Assembly (NCBI RefSeq): GCF_021155775.2
Contig: NC_060238.1
Coordinates: 23,280,470-23,344,469 of the forward strand
Length of the DNA stretch: 64,000 nt
Direction of reading: 5' to 3'
From: Neodiprion pinetum
Taxonomy: Eukaryota > Arthropoda > Insecta > Hymenoptera > Diprionidae
The notes beneath the pieces were generated by a model. That model was not told the DNA's origin and searched no databases. It saw nothing but the letters and a program-made list of their open reading frames with translations. The number at the start of each line of letters is the position of its first letter. The stretch's first letter is position 1. The position numbers and the translations under genes are program-made. Below are positions 1 to 11,800 of the stretch, piece by piece.

Positions 1-926
1 TGCGCACACGTACCTATTTTTGGCCCAAGAATGCGGGTGTGATTAAAATTTATTACTCGTCCCACCAAATGCCGTTAATTTCACAAGTCTTTGTTGGGAA
101 TTCATGTACGTAATTACTGTTTTTTTTTTTTTTTTTTATTCACCTCACCTGTGAATTATGCTTGCAAAGGTACGCAGGTTATTCTGACGTGTGAATTTCT
201 GGAAGCAGCTGAAACGGAACAAAGACTGGAATAATTAAGAATGTGGAATTGCAAGAGATGAAAAATCAAATTCAATTATAGTATTAAAACAGGAAGAAAC
301 CGCCATTTTTCATCCATGTTTCACTTTGAATCGAATATTTTTTGAAACCGACGTAAATTTTTTTTTTTTGTTTTCTTTTTTTTTAATTTGACGATCTTAA
401 ACACATATATCAATGATATAGATCAATGATTCTGCGAGCTATAAAACCATGAAATCAGGTTTTAAATTGGAATGCTTGGTAAAAATGTTGTACTTTTTTT
501 CGCAATAAAATTGAAAAAAAAAAGGAGAAAAAAAACCGTAATCTAGTCCTCATAGGAAAATTTTTCTCCATCGGTTTGTTACATCACGCGGGCTGGAAGC
601 GCGACCCAGTTTTCTTGCCGGCTGTTATATATTAAAGACGTTGAGAGAAAGATGAGCAGTCAATTAATTAATTAATCTCACGTAGTAATAATTTAAAGTG
701 AGAAACACGGGACTGCAGGCGAAGATTCGTGTTCGTATTTAACTCGACGCGTGACGCCGAGTGCGATTTTATCCACACAAACACAGACATTCAAGGCTTT
801 AAAGTGTCTTCGACTCTTCGAGGAAGAGATAAAAATCCCTCGCAGATAAGTTTCTCACTCGCACTGCAGCTCTGCGACAAAGGAAACACGCGTGTCGTAA
901 TCTTTGTAATAACCGTTTCCCGTGAA
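1..926. other. left-edge non-coding sequence
   Basis: AT-rich sequence with poly-T runs near 120-137 and 359-385. The short reading frames here have no recognisable domain. The stretch 720-930 is somewhat richer in G+C but carries no motif I recognise. It probably lies in an intron of, or beyond, the divergent minus-strand gene that starts at 2711. Confidence 0.4.
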
Positions 927-1631
927 TTAAGGAGAATTGGCTATACATTGTGAACCAAACTTGAGCCTCGTCGACGATATTCAATACCTTTGCGATAAGA
1001 TAAGAATCTGACAAAAATTGACCGCGGTAAAGGAAATAAAAAAAATCGAATTCGATTAAAAATAATGTCCAAAAGTTCTTCAATGAATTGTTTGAACGAA
1101 ACATTGTTTAGCAAATTTTTAGGGAATCTTTTTTTTTTGTCAGGTGAAATGAATTAGTTGATTTTTCTGAATACACGTGAATTTTTCAAGAATTTTCTCA
1201 TTATTTTGAAATTTTCGTTTTCCAAAATTTCTAAAGGCTTTACTTACGAAACTATATTGGTTCAATGCTCCAGAAGCTTTTTTCAATTTTAGTATACGAC
1301 GTTTTTATGAGAACGTATCCAAAATACACGACTTTTCCTCCATTTTTAAAATTTCAATAGTGAGAAGATTGTTTAAAAATTCATGTGCGTTCAGAAAAAT
1401 CAACGAACACATTTCACACGAACAAAATAAACATTCCCCGAAGATTTGTTAAACAATGTTCTGTTTAAACAATTCACTGATAACTTTTGAGCGTTATTAT
1501 TATTCAAATTGAATTCTCTTATCGTGTTTATTATGCTTGATTTTCTTCAGATTTTTATCTTAACATTAAGTAGTCAATATTGTCAACGAGACTCACTTTT
1601 GATTGAAAATTTATAGCCAACGTATCCTTAA
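927..1631. repeat. fold-back (long inverted repeat) element, family A
   Basis: The left part (927 to about 1200) reads as the imperfect reverse complement of the right part (about 1380-1631). Both arms start with TTAAGGA, then share TTGGCTATA, a block like GAGTCTCGTTGACAATATT, and the block GAATTGTTT...ACATTGTTTA. If the boundary is TA|AGGA...TCCT|TA, a TA target duplication fits. A single-arm relative lies at about 21050-21255. No coding capacity is seen; it behaves like a non-autonomous DNA transposon. Confidence 0.6.
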
Positions 1632-2626
1632 ACTGACATACCTAGACAACTCGACTTTGCCTAACTTCCCGCAAACGGGGCTGCGAGCAAAGCTGAACAA
1701 TGGTACGAGAAGTTTGCTCACAGGAATATCCCGTTTCATCCATTCTGTTTCTCGTCTTTTAATTTATCTATAGCAGCTGAAAAAGCAGATTTTCTTTTTA
1801 CGAGAACTGCAAGAGCCGAATTGCAGCAATGGAACAAAATTTCACCCGAATGAATAATGATCGGTGCAGATATTATACATCCGTTCGCCTCAAAGCAAAT
1901 TCCTCCATTTTACGATGACAGTAAATTTCCTCGTGTTTTATGCAAGGTCAAGCGCAACACAAATACGTCGCAATGCAGTTCGTTCGTCTCAAAATTTTTA
2001 GCTGTACATGCATATGATATACATATATATACATATTTATATATATGTGTGTGTGTGTATATACACCGCTGCTCCGAATAAATGTCAGAGTGACGCGAGT
2101 CCGTTTATTTATTTATCTGGACGAATCGTAATACGTGTGTATAAATTCGACGCCGTCATGTGTTTCAACGGTATCACTGTACGAATTGATAATCATGGAT
2201 TATACGGGGCTGATTTTCATTTCCGACAGTTGAATTTATCTACTGTAATTATTCGTTAAATGTCTTTTTGGCTTCAAAGGCAAGCGAATTGATTTTCAAT
2301 ACTTTTACACGTATGTTTCACCAAGAATTAAAAAAAAATATATATATTCACAGCTTGATTCTGTATGAGAATATTTTTTTTTTTATCTTCATACGAATAG
2401 TAAATATATGAATAAAGAAAAAAAAGAGGAGACATGATTTTTGTTTAAAAAAAAAAAAAAAAAAAAAAACAAAAAAAAACACAGGCTTCTTCTGAATACA
2501 TATTTTTTCACACAGCTTTGAATATATTTCCTCTATTAGTTGGCGAATGAAAATTGACTTTTAAAACAAAACGAAACAAAACAAGAAAAAAGAAACATCG
2601 AATTCGTCCGTATTATAATAACTTAC
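1632..2626. other. non-coding, probable intron of divergent gene
   Basis: AT-rich sequence with a TA/TG microsatellite near 2018-2062 and an almost pure A-run near 2447-2487. No exon with a domain was recognised. On the minus strand this directly follows a splice donor at 2626-2621, so it is probably intron. Confidence 0.35.
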
Positions 2627-2711
2627 CGTCCAGTTCGAACGCAATGAGACACGTGCGAGCTGATTTTAATTTGTACGCCTGTACAATCGGTGCGGAAGTT
2701 CTTTGCCCCAT
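2627..2711 (-). CDS. probable first coding exon of a divergent minus-strand gene (partial)
   Basis: Read on the minus strand, an ATG at 2711 in good context (CACC before it) opens 28 codons beginning MGQRTSAPIVQAYKL. They end at a consensus donor, GTAAGT (plus-strand 2626-2621), in phase 1. An in-frame TAA lies seven codons upstream (2732-2730), which supports this ATG as the start. The rest of the gene would lie to the left, beyond exons I could find or beyond the window. I do not recognise the protein. It is head-to-head with the RhoGEF gene, about 640 bases away, across a likely shared promoter. It could still be a chance ATG with a chance donor. Confidence 0.5.
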
Positions 2712-3354
2712 GGTGACGCGGACCGGAAATTAACGGTGGAAGACGGTTATCGTGACCCGGACGTGTTGCGAATCGTTATTCGGGTTGAACCGAAAGGGTC
2801 ATCTTCGATAAAATGACGCGGAGAATGAAGAGTGGATCGAATTGATGATTAAAACAATTTTCGCAAGCGACCGTGAAATAGTATATTTTGTAACAAGGAG
2901 GTAAACTCGGTTTTTTCGGTATTTCCGAAGACGAATACTGCGAATACGTGGGGCCAGAATACATAACAAGAATATGTTACGCGTGTTTTTTTTTTTTTTT
3001 TATACCAAGCACGAAATTGAGGTTAGGATCGCGTAATGTCAGATTTATTCGCGACTGCGCATGCGCGGAGTACAGAAAAGACTCCTAGGAGTTGAAAAGT
3101 GGTATTTTATGTACTGCGCGCATGCGCGTTCCCAGACTCGCTATTTCGTCACAGAAACGGGTGTTTTGTGTACGGAAAAAACGATGAAAAATGCGTTTCG
3201 CTACAATTGGTCTTTCTCTTCAATATATATATGTATCGCAAAATTTGTCTTGTACCACTTGAAAAGAAAAAAAAAAAAAACGTGACAAAACTAGCCAGGT
3301 TTTTCTCTTTTGCTCTGGTTTTGGACTTGGTGTACATCTTGTTAATTTTCCCAG
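2712..3354. promoter_or_regulatory. putative bidirectional promoter region
   Basis: This interval separates the divergent minus-strand ATG (2711) from the first coding exon of the RhoGEF gene. It holds two GCGCATGCGC palindromes (3057-3066 and 3118-3127). A long pyrimidine tract ends in CCCAG at 3354, which reads as a splice acceptor just before the first coding exon. A 5' non-coding exon of the RhoGEF transcript is therefore likely, here or further upstream. No TATA box was assigned. Confidence 0.4.
3056..3128. promoter_or_regulatory. dyad with two NRF-1/erect-wing type palindromes
   Basis: TGCGCATGCGCGGAGTACA and TGTACTGCGCGCATGCGCG face each other around a central CTCCTAGGAG palindrome. 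GCGCATGCGC is the established binding site of vertebrate NRF-1 and its insect homologue erect wing (ewg), which often mark CpG-type and bidirectional promoters. Binding here is inferred, not shown. Confidence 0.45.
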
Positions 3355-3373
3355 GGTGAGGGAAGGATGAAGA

Positions 3374-3526
3374 ATGCCCCGCGGCGCCGGGGAAGGAGGC
3401 GAGAGGGCGAGCAGCGGTGGCGGATTCGGAGGATGGCTCGGAGGGGCTGCCAGAGCAATGACGGGAGGAGCTGGAGGCGGTTACGTTGTCCTCGGTGGCA
3501 CGAGATACGGTCTCAGACTGTCCCAG
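3374..3526 (+). CDS. ARHGEF17: RhoGEF coding exon 1 (Gly-rich N-terminus)
   Basis: This exon has 51 codons starting MPRGAGEGGERASS, Gly-rich, and ends in phase 0 at TCCCAG|GTGAGT. An in-frame TGA six bases before the ATG (3368-3370) fixes the start. Another ATG at 3367 lies out of frame seven bases earlier. A strong acceptor (pyrimidine tract then CCCAG at 3354) suggests a 5' untranslated exon further upstream and a 19-base leader in this exon. Confidence 0.6.
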
Positions 3527-6500
3527 GTGAGTCTCCGTTTCGCCGTGTGTCGTTGCGTGTTGTTTTCATTTCTTTTTAAAAAGTTTCTTTTTTAAATTTT
3601 GATTTTTTTTTTTTAACAATTTTTAAAGGAAGGATCAAAGGTGACTAATTCGTTTCCCGAAAATTGATCGCAATTTTACAAGGACATACACATATTGTAT
3701 TACGGTGGTCTTCGTTTGGGACTTTTTTTGAAATTTTACTTAATCCCTCCTCGAAATTGTTTCAAAAATTATGAAATAGAAATCTCCCGAAAAGCACAGG
3801 TTTAATCCTAAAGCCTAAATATTTTTGTTATACATCACATAATTTTTGAAAGAGTAGTTTTATCGTAAAATGACAAGAAACCTTTTTTGTAGAGCGTTCG
3901 ATTCCCTACAGAAATACGTTCTGGTCTTATCGGTACACTAATGCATTGACGAGTTATAAAATTTCAAAATTAAAAAAAAAAATAAAACAAGAACAAAACT
4001 CCACCCCCTAATATGTATGTATGCAATACCGTCTTGCCAATTTTTTAATCAGCCTTTTTTTTTAAACCGAGTGACGAATTTTCACCTTTGTTCTTTCACC
4101 GGAAAACTATAATTCACTCGTTGATCAGTTATCATTAACAGATATTTAAAAATAGTTTGCTAATGAAGTGAAGCGATCCAAAAAATTGTAACGATAAAAG
4201 TGTTTTTCCTGATCGTGAGTGAAAAATGGTTCAGGTATTTTAAGAAGATAGATGCATGGAACCCTATTGTACGATAAAATTTACCTCAGCAATTCGATTG
4301 ATTTGCACGAAAGATTGAAAAAAAAATTCTGCACGCCAAATTCTACAACACAAGAATAATCATATTATTCTTGATGTGCAAAGAGTTTATTTACTGTTAA
4401 CAAACGTATATTTGGATACGGCGAAATAAACGTTTAGTTATTATTACCAAATTCTAGTTTAGCCACGTATGATTTTTCAACTATTAACAAATTTCTATCG
4501 ATCATCATTTGGCTCAGCTAAAATTTGATAATAATAACTAAGCATTTATTTCGCTGTATCCAAATATACGTTTCTTAACAGTAAATAAACTCTTTTCCCA
4601 TTGTATAGAATTGTGAAAATTCTCGTATAATAATTTTGCGTATATTAAAAATTGAGCATGCTAACGTTGAACTGTTTGAAAGAGAAAGTTGTTGTGAAAG
4701 AAAAAAAACAAAAAAAAAAATTAAAAAAAAAAAACGCCAACGACACGCACACGTATTGTACTACATGGTGATACGGGTCGCTGCGAACCCCTAAGGTGAC
4801 GAAACCGTGCCGACAGGAGAGCATCCCGGCAGCGAGTGGTCGGGATCAAGAGTCGTCGCAGGATCGTCGGAAGAAGCGCAACTCGCGGGAAGCGGCGGGA
4901 GATTCAAATTCGCGGGAGCGTCTGACAGACAAGCCGGCTGGCGGCGTTGCTGGTGATAATAAGCCGGGCTTGGACCTGGCGAGCAGCGTCGCCGATTGCT
5001 GCTGCATCGGGCCCCGTTCCCGGCTGCCGCTTCCACGCGTCTCTTCCTCGTCGACGGGGGCGACGCTCGGCGTCGGGGGCGTCGGGGGCGGCAGCAGCAT
5101 CGGAATTAGTAACGGGCCGCCGACGCTGCAGCGACAAGCGGAGCCACCGGCAACGGCGGGACAACTGCCGCCAAACTTCTTGGCTAATAATAAACAAGGA
5201 GGCGGTTTTCAGCCAGCCAGCCACGGATCGGCCGCGACCTCACTCCCAGCCTCAGTGGTCCACTCAGTGTCGGTGCCACGACAGCTTGCCCAGTGGACCA
5301 AACACCAAACCCTCAAGTTACAGGTTGGTAGAGACCTCTTTTCGCCCACCCCACCCCCGAAGTCCCAGAGTCCCGGAGTGCACGATCCCTTTTTCCTGCC
5401 CCCATCCACCCCCACCCCGGTTAATATTACCATCTTGTTTGCGTGAAAAGATTCGTCAAAGGGTACCGTTCCTCGCTCTCTGTTGTATCTGTCTCTTTAA
5501 CGATATCGATACTTCGTACCTCGAGGTGCGTGACTTTTGGCAGATTGGATAAAAACATCGCGTAATCGTCGAGTGCATTTTCGTTCGGCTGAGAAATCGG
5601 TGTCTACATGGAGCGATTTTAGGTACATACGTACCTACCGTGTCCGGATGATGATAAATACGCAGCTGGTGTGTTGTGTTATATATTTGGTAGTCTGAGG
5701 CCGCTGGGTGTATAGGTGTAGACGTGGTGCAATATTTATAGCCTCAAGTTCAAAAATTTCTTGGATAACGATTCGCATAATGACGTAAGAGACGCGACAC
5801 GACTCGCCGTAAGGCAACGACGATGATTCTTAACCGATGGAAATAATTGCTCTGGCATAACTACCGCTTCCAACGTATAACGCATCGCGACGACGACGAG
5901 CTCTCTTCTTGGACAGGGCCCGTAATAATTGCCAAGAAATTGTATAACGTAAGTTGTGAACGAAACGGTGTGAAAATTTGCTCGAATGTACTGTTCGAGG
6001 ATGAGGATCACTCCTCGCTTCAGCCAATTTTCCACACCTTATACATACATACGTCGTAAATCACTAGGGTGGGAAAGAAGTAATGGGAGAAAAAAAATTC
6101 GCGAAAAGCACAAGCAACCCGATTATCGCTCCGCGACTTGCCAAACACCTCGCTGGATTTGCACAACTCTTTAACGCCTGTTTACGAAACTCCAGAATAA
6201 CGGTACAGCACATTCAGTTCAAACCGCTGTGGCATATCATCTGCGTGAAAACTCGTTTCAAAACTCATTTGTACGAATTATTGACCGCAGGTGCAGCGTA
6301 CTATTTTACTTTTTGAATCTGCTCATTTCGATTCCAATTGAACTGTCTCCAAGGTTTTCGCACCCCGTTGTTTTTCCTTTTTTTCTGGTTTCTAACGGTG
6401 ACAAGTTTCTACTTAATTTCTTTAACCAATTTAACGTGGTTCATATTCATGGCCACAAGGTTGCATCGAAGTTGAAATATTTACCTTGACGCTATTTTCT

Positions 6501-8805
6501 GTCCAAATCAAAGGATCTCTTTCCCGAGGGGGGATCAAAAGAAAAAGAAAATTTAAAATAGGTACCTTGGAAACCCCAATCACCAGTTAAAACTAACAAT
6601 CGAAAGGCCACCGAGCTCATTTGCCACAGTGAAGAAATACAGTTCGTTACTCTCTTCGCCGACAGGAGCCAGCTGTGACAGCAGTGGACCGTTTGCACAG
6701 ATTCCGTTGGAGTGGGGGCGGAGGGGGGAGCGGCAAGAAGTCCTCTTCCAGCCCCCGCAGCGACAAGGCCGAGCGTCTCCGAGAGCTGACGGAAAAGCTG
6801 AAGGTCCCAGCGCCGGTCCCACCACCCCGCAGGCCGTCGAGGTTGCATGCCTCTTCGCCGCCCCCCCAACAGCAGCAGGTGAGTCGCGAGTCGGCCCCGA
6901 TGGCCTTGGGGTTTCGTTGTTACTTTTGTCTTTTTTGTTTTTTTTCTTTTGTTAACACGGTCGGTAAATTGCGGAACCCACAGATCCAGAATTGCGGAAG
7001 TTGCGAGGAGCGTCCGACGGGTCTGAGGAGTTACACGTACAGCGAGGGAAGCGGAAGCAACAATTCGTCGTCGTCGGGGAATCAGTCGAGGACCTTACCT
7101 AGGAGTGAGAGTGTCAGTGAAGAGTGTGTTAGTGGTGGAGACCCGGTTCTTCAGAGCAACGGTACCGAGACCGGTAACGGTACTGGTTCCGTCAGGCGGA
7201 AACAGGGAAGGGGAAAACCGCCCCTACGACACGAGGAGAGGATTGACAGTGCCGTCGATGAAGGGAGGGTGGTTTCAAGTGAGGGTGGTAACAGTGACGC
7301 GAGACACTTGCGCCAGTACAGTGATTCCGTTGTGGACAGTGCCCGAAGCCTCGCCGAGCTCTGCGATACCCTGCCGAACGCCGCTTCGGCTCGCGGATCG
7401 GACCCCGAGGCACGTGACGCCGTCACACGACTCGAGCCGAGGGGCCCGCTTCTCTCATTTCACAGAAGCGGCGCCCCCTACAGAAGCGCATCTTTTGGCC
7501 AGGTCGACTTCAACCACGGTATGTACAGGAGAATCCGCACTCTTGAAGCTGAAGTTAGCCGCCAAACGTGTTAAATTCTTTGAAAATAGACAATTGCGGC
7601 TTAGTTTCATCCTCGATATTGTATAAAAGTATCGGGGGTTCAAGGCATTTTAGAAAATTTTTATTTTTGGATTTAACTACCTTGTTCAAATGAACAATTA
7701 AAACGTTTGGCTGCTGGTTTCGGCCTCGTTCCTCACTATCGTTATACAGCCAGAGGAAGTGAGGATTTCCTGGATACGATGGTGAAAAGTGGCGGAGGAA
7801 ACGTTTGAAATATGGCAAAAAAAAAATGGTGAATTTTGGATATCTATTCATTTCAACAATCAGTTGTTTAATTTGATTTGAAGTTTTTTTACGCAAAAGT
7901 ACGCAGATCGAGCTTCGTTTGCATATTTATTCTAAGACGTAGACTTTCTTTTACTCTCTCCAAACTTTAAATCAATCGGTTCATCCGTTTTTGAGATATC
8001 GCGGGTACCGCAAAATCTGTCAACGCGCAAAATGGTTGACGTTATCCTCAATATCGATAGTTCCTGTCAGTTGATTCTTATAGGGAAAAGGGTGAACGAA
8101 TCTGAACCTACTTAATTTCAAATAAAAATGATCTATTTCGATTTGGATAATTCATTGTCGAAATGTGAATTCTCGAAAGTCGTCTACTTTTTCACCCGTT
8201 AACTCGAACACACCCCCTCAATTATGATAAACTTTCTCCCTCTAAATAACCCAAACTAATTTTCTCTGAGTCAAAGTAACCTATATTTTTTCAATACTTG
8301 ATTAACGAGTGATCGTTCGCCCTTCCCAGCCCCTTTTCCAGCCACTAACGACCCTCCGTTTTGTCACTGTACAGGTAGCCGACTCAGGGTTCAACCACAT
8401 TCGAAATCCGAGCGGGACGAAGGCCGCGATGTCAGGGCGAGTACGCTGCCGAGGCGTCGGGGGGAGGCGAGTCCCACCCCCGGCTCTGCGTCGCAAAGTC
8501 CAAGTCGGCAAAGCCCCAGGGCCAGCACCACCAGCGTCGACAGCGCTGTAGGAAGTGCCGAAGGCCTTGGAAACCAGGGTCAGGAGGAGGTCAGGCCCAG
8601 GAGTGACGGCTCCGACAGCCTTGCCACCTCCAGCGCCCTTACCAGTCCCGAACCCCCCGTTCCCGAGAGCCACGAGCCCAGGGTTGATCTCGTTCAGCCT
8701 GATCTACCCGCCCCTGAGTGTCTGCCCGACAATTCCGACGTCCTTGAAACAGCTGTTGAGGAGGTTGTTCACAGAGGTGAGTTTCTTACGAGTTTTTGCA
8801 ATTTT

Positions 8806-8854
<49 letters not shown>

Positions 8855-11800
8855 TATTGTAAATAATCGTCTTAAAATGCGCGTAAAATCTTGGCTTCAA
8901 GATTTGCTAGAGTAGAGTTTCTCAGAAATTCGAAAGGGATTCATAGATTCAAGTTAGCTGTAATTCGTGTCGAATTTATGTTGCTTCGCAATGTGACTCA
9001 CTGCTCTGGAATTTCACTATAAATCTTATGAAATTTGGCAAGAAGTTTGATGAAATTTCACCAGAACGATTTTTTTTTTTGTACGTATTTACACTCGATC
9101 GGACAAAGTACAATATACCTACTGTAGAATTGATGGAATTATTGTTCAGGGATTGTTTAGAATTTCATTGGCGTAGAAAAAACAATCCCTCGAGAATCGT
9201 ACTAGAATTCATTAGTAGGTATTGAAATTTATTGCAATAAAGTCCCTGAAAACTCATTCCCTGAAAGATTTGTAATCGAGAGAAAAAAAAAAGAAAGAAA
9301 AAATCGTGTAGAATTGAAACCGCGAAGTGAGATCCCAGCATTCACACTCGATCCGCGCTCCTTTCCTCAGACTCTAAGATCGAGCCGCATGAAGTTATAG
9401 TGACGCCACCGCCAGAGGAGCCACGGTTGAGTCAGGCGAGCGAAGGCAGCGAGGCACCGTCGGAAACGCCGTCGGAGGCTTCATCGCCGGGAAAGCCTCG
9501 ACGATACCGAGGCGACACGAGCAAGCGTCGAAAAGGTGTCTACATAACGCAGTGGCCGGAACCCTCGGATGCCGACAGAAACAAACTCGCTGCTCAGAGC
9601 AGCGAGGAGCGGGACGACGTCCCGGCGACACCGAGCGACCTTTCCGACTGCGAAGGCCAAACGCCACGGAGGTAAAGGATTCTTGTAAAATAAAAATGAC
9701 CCATCCAAAACCTCGAGGTTCTCCAATCAAGTTTTGGTCGATAGGTTCCACATCTTAATTTTTTTTTTTTACCCAGGTACAGCAAGCGACCGCTGCGCGG
9801 ACCTTACGGGCAGATGCTTGAGGCCGAAATGGCGAAGCCTAGAACCCCGGATATCGGCCTGATGGACGGGGGTCTGAGACCCAGACGCAAGGTGTCGGCC
9901 AACCTCTCCTATAGCGCCGGAACCAACAGCGGCTCGGAACCGCCAACTCCGTGTCATCACAGGACCACGTCCAGCCCCAGCAAACTCGAAGGACTTCCTG
10001 GACCCAGTCCCGAACTCCTCGCTGAGTTGCTGAGGGGTTCTTCTGAACGTGTTGCGCGCGCACCGACAACTCATCGAAATGTGAGTCTAATAGTTGATTT
10101 GTTTTGCGGAACAATGCACATGCATACACTTGTTTAGTTAAACCAGTCAGAAAACATATCCAAGGTGACGTTATGTAGGCTTCACATTTTGTTCATTAGT
10201 GTTTATGTTGATGTTGGTGACAGTCTAGAATCCCCCAGAAAAAATCCACCGTGGAACAAATTCCCATGGATAAAATATTACCAAATAAATAAATAAATAA
10301 ATGACTGTACGGACATTAATAAACGTATAACAATATTGGGAAAGGGGAATTTAGATTAGGTGGAATTTTGGAAAAGGAGATTCTGGATGTGGACCGTTCA
10401 TATAATTATTTTTGCAACTTTTGACTGCAGAAACTGGCATTTTCATCAAACAGATTATACGGAAATAAATAAGTAACCTTAAGTAACCTATTTACATTAT
10501 TTCTGTTACGTCATTTTGGATATAAACGCATACTGAGCGAAATCGGTCTTCAGTTCTGAGGCACCTTATTTCTTTACATCATGTTGATGTGGAGCGACTT
10601 TATTCGGTGGCACGCTCGTAACGAACTCACATTATTACCTCTGAGGGTTTCTTGTTCTCCTGATTTTGAGCTATGTTCTTTTCATTCATTTTTTGCGACC
10701 GGTGAACTAGAAGCTAAATCAATTTCGTCTGTTTTTTCAAGATCGAATCGTGTCGTTTAACCTTGGAGAACACACCGCGTCTGTCAGATAATCATGAATT
10801 CTGTGGTAGGATTGGTTTTACGAAAAAAAATTTGACATTCGCATTTTTTTTCTATTTGCTTATATGGTGAAACAAAAATTACCAAAGCAATGATGATTAT
10901 CCTAGTTCACGCGGTAGGTATATGTATAATAAACATGCTGTAAAAATTTGAGCAGGATTGGTCGAGTGCTTTTTGAGATATCGTGTCTACACTTTTTTTA
11001 CTTACGTCGCTTTTAGGCAGTATACATTAGGTTATATTCAATATTTCACTTCGAAAAAAATCACAACGTTTGTTTAAATATCAATAAATATAATGCGAAA
11101 ATTATGATAAATTCTATTCCAATGGACAGCCTTCGCACTAGATGACCTCCTTAAACTCGCTTTAAAACTGAGTGGCGGGAAAGACAGAATATAGAAAATT
11201 TGCGCCGCGACAAATCGTTAAGGGCGCATCTCCACGCTTCTGTGGCATCGTTTGAATGTGACGCACAGCTGCGTAATACGCGTTAGACCGAATTGGATCG
11301 AACGTCTCTGCAGATATTATAGGTACATGGATCGCTGCATCGCAGCTCGCAAGGGAACCAAAGTGCTCGGTGTTATTTGTAATCCGAAGATGAAGAAGAA
11401 GTTGAAGAGAAAGAAAAAAAAAAAAAAACGGAAGTAGAGGGGTGAGGGGGGCGGGGAGGGGGAGTACACGTGGATAAACAGAAACCGATTCAGTGCAAGT
11501 TTAAATTACACTTGGATGAAAAATCACACATCAGTTTGGTTCTCTGCGAGTTCTTTCTTCTTTTCCCTCCTGCTTCTTATTCGTTACTTATTACTTATTC
11601 GCAAATATTTATTGCGATTCTGACGAACTTTATATACTCGAGCAGTGTTCAATATCCAAGATTGTCCAAGGTATACGTTAAAAAATTTATATACCTTGCA
11701 CAAATTGTTCCTGATCACTGATTGTTACCATTCGGGGTATCGAGCATTTGATAATTCAAACCTTCCGGAACGTTCAACCTTCGAAAAAACGCGCTTCGAA

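Larger units (their letters stand above)
3527..4816. other. intron 1
   Basis: This AT-rich intron separates the Gly-rich first exon from exon 2. It contains a short palindrome at 4351-4373 and the fold-back element at 4380-4595. No exon-like coding potential was seen. Confidence 0.5.

Noticed and set aside
799..1104. 101-codon minus-strand ORF as a second exon of the divergent gene
   Set aside because: Half of it lies in the family A fold-back element and no domain or matching acceptor was found.
6629..6955. 108-codon ORF overlapping exon 3 in another frame
   Set aside because: Acceptor and donor phases of exons 2-4 agree only with the frame encoding DKAERLRELTEKLK; this frame is a shadow.
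8309..8866. Two ATG-started ORFs across coding exon 5
   Set aside because: The phase carried from exon 4 and into exon 6 selects the third frame, which has no ATG but is open throughout the exon.
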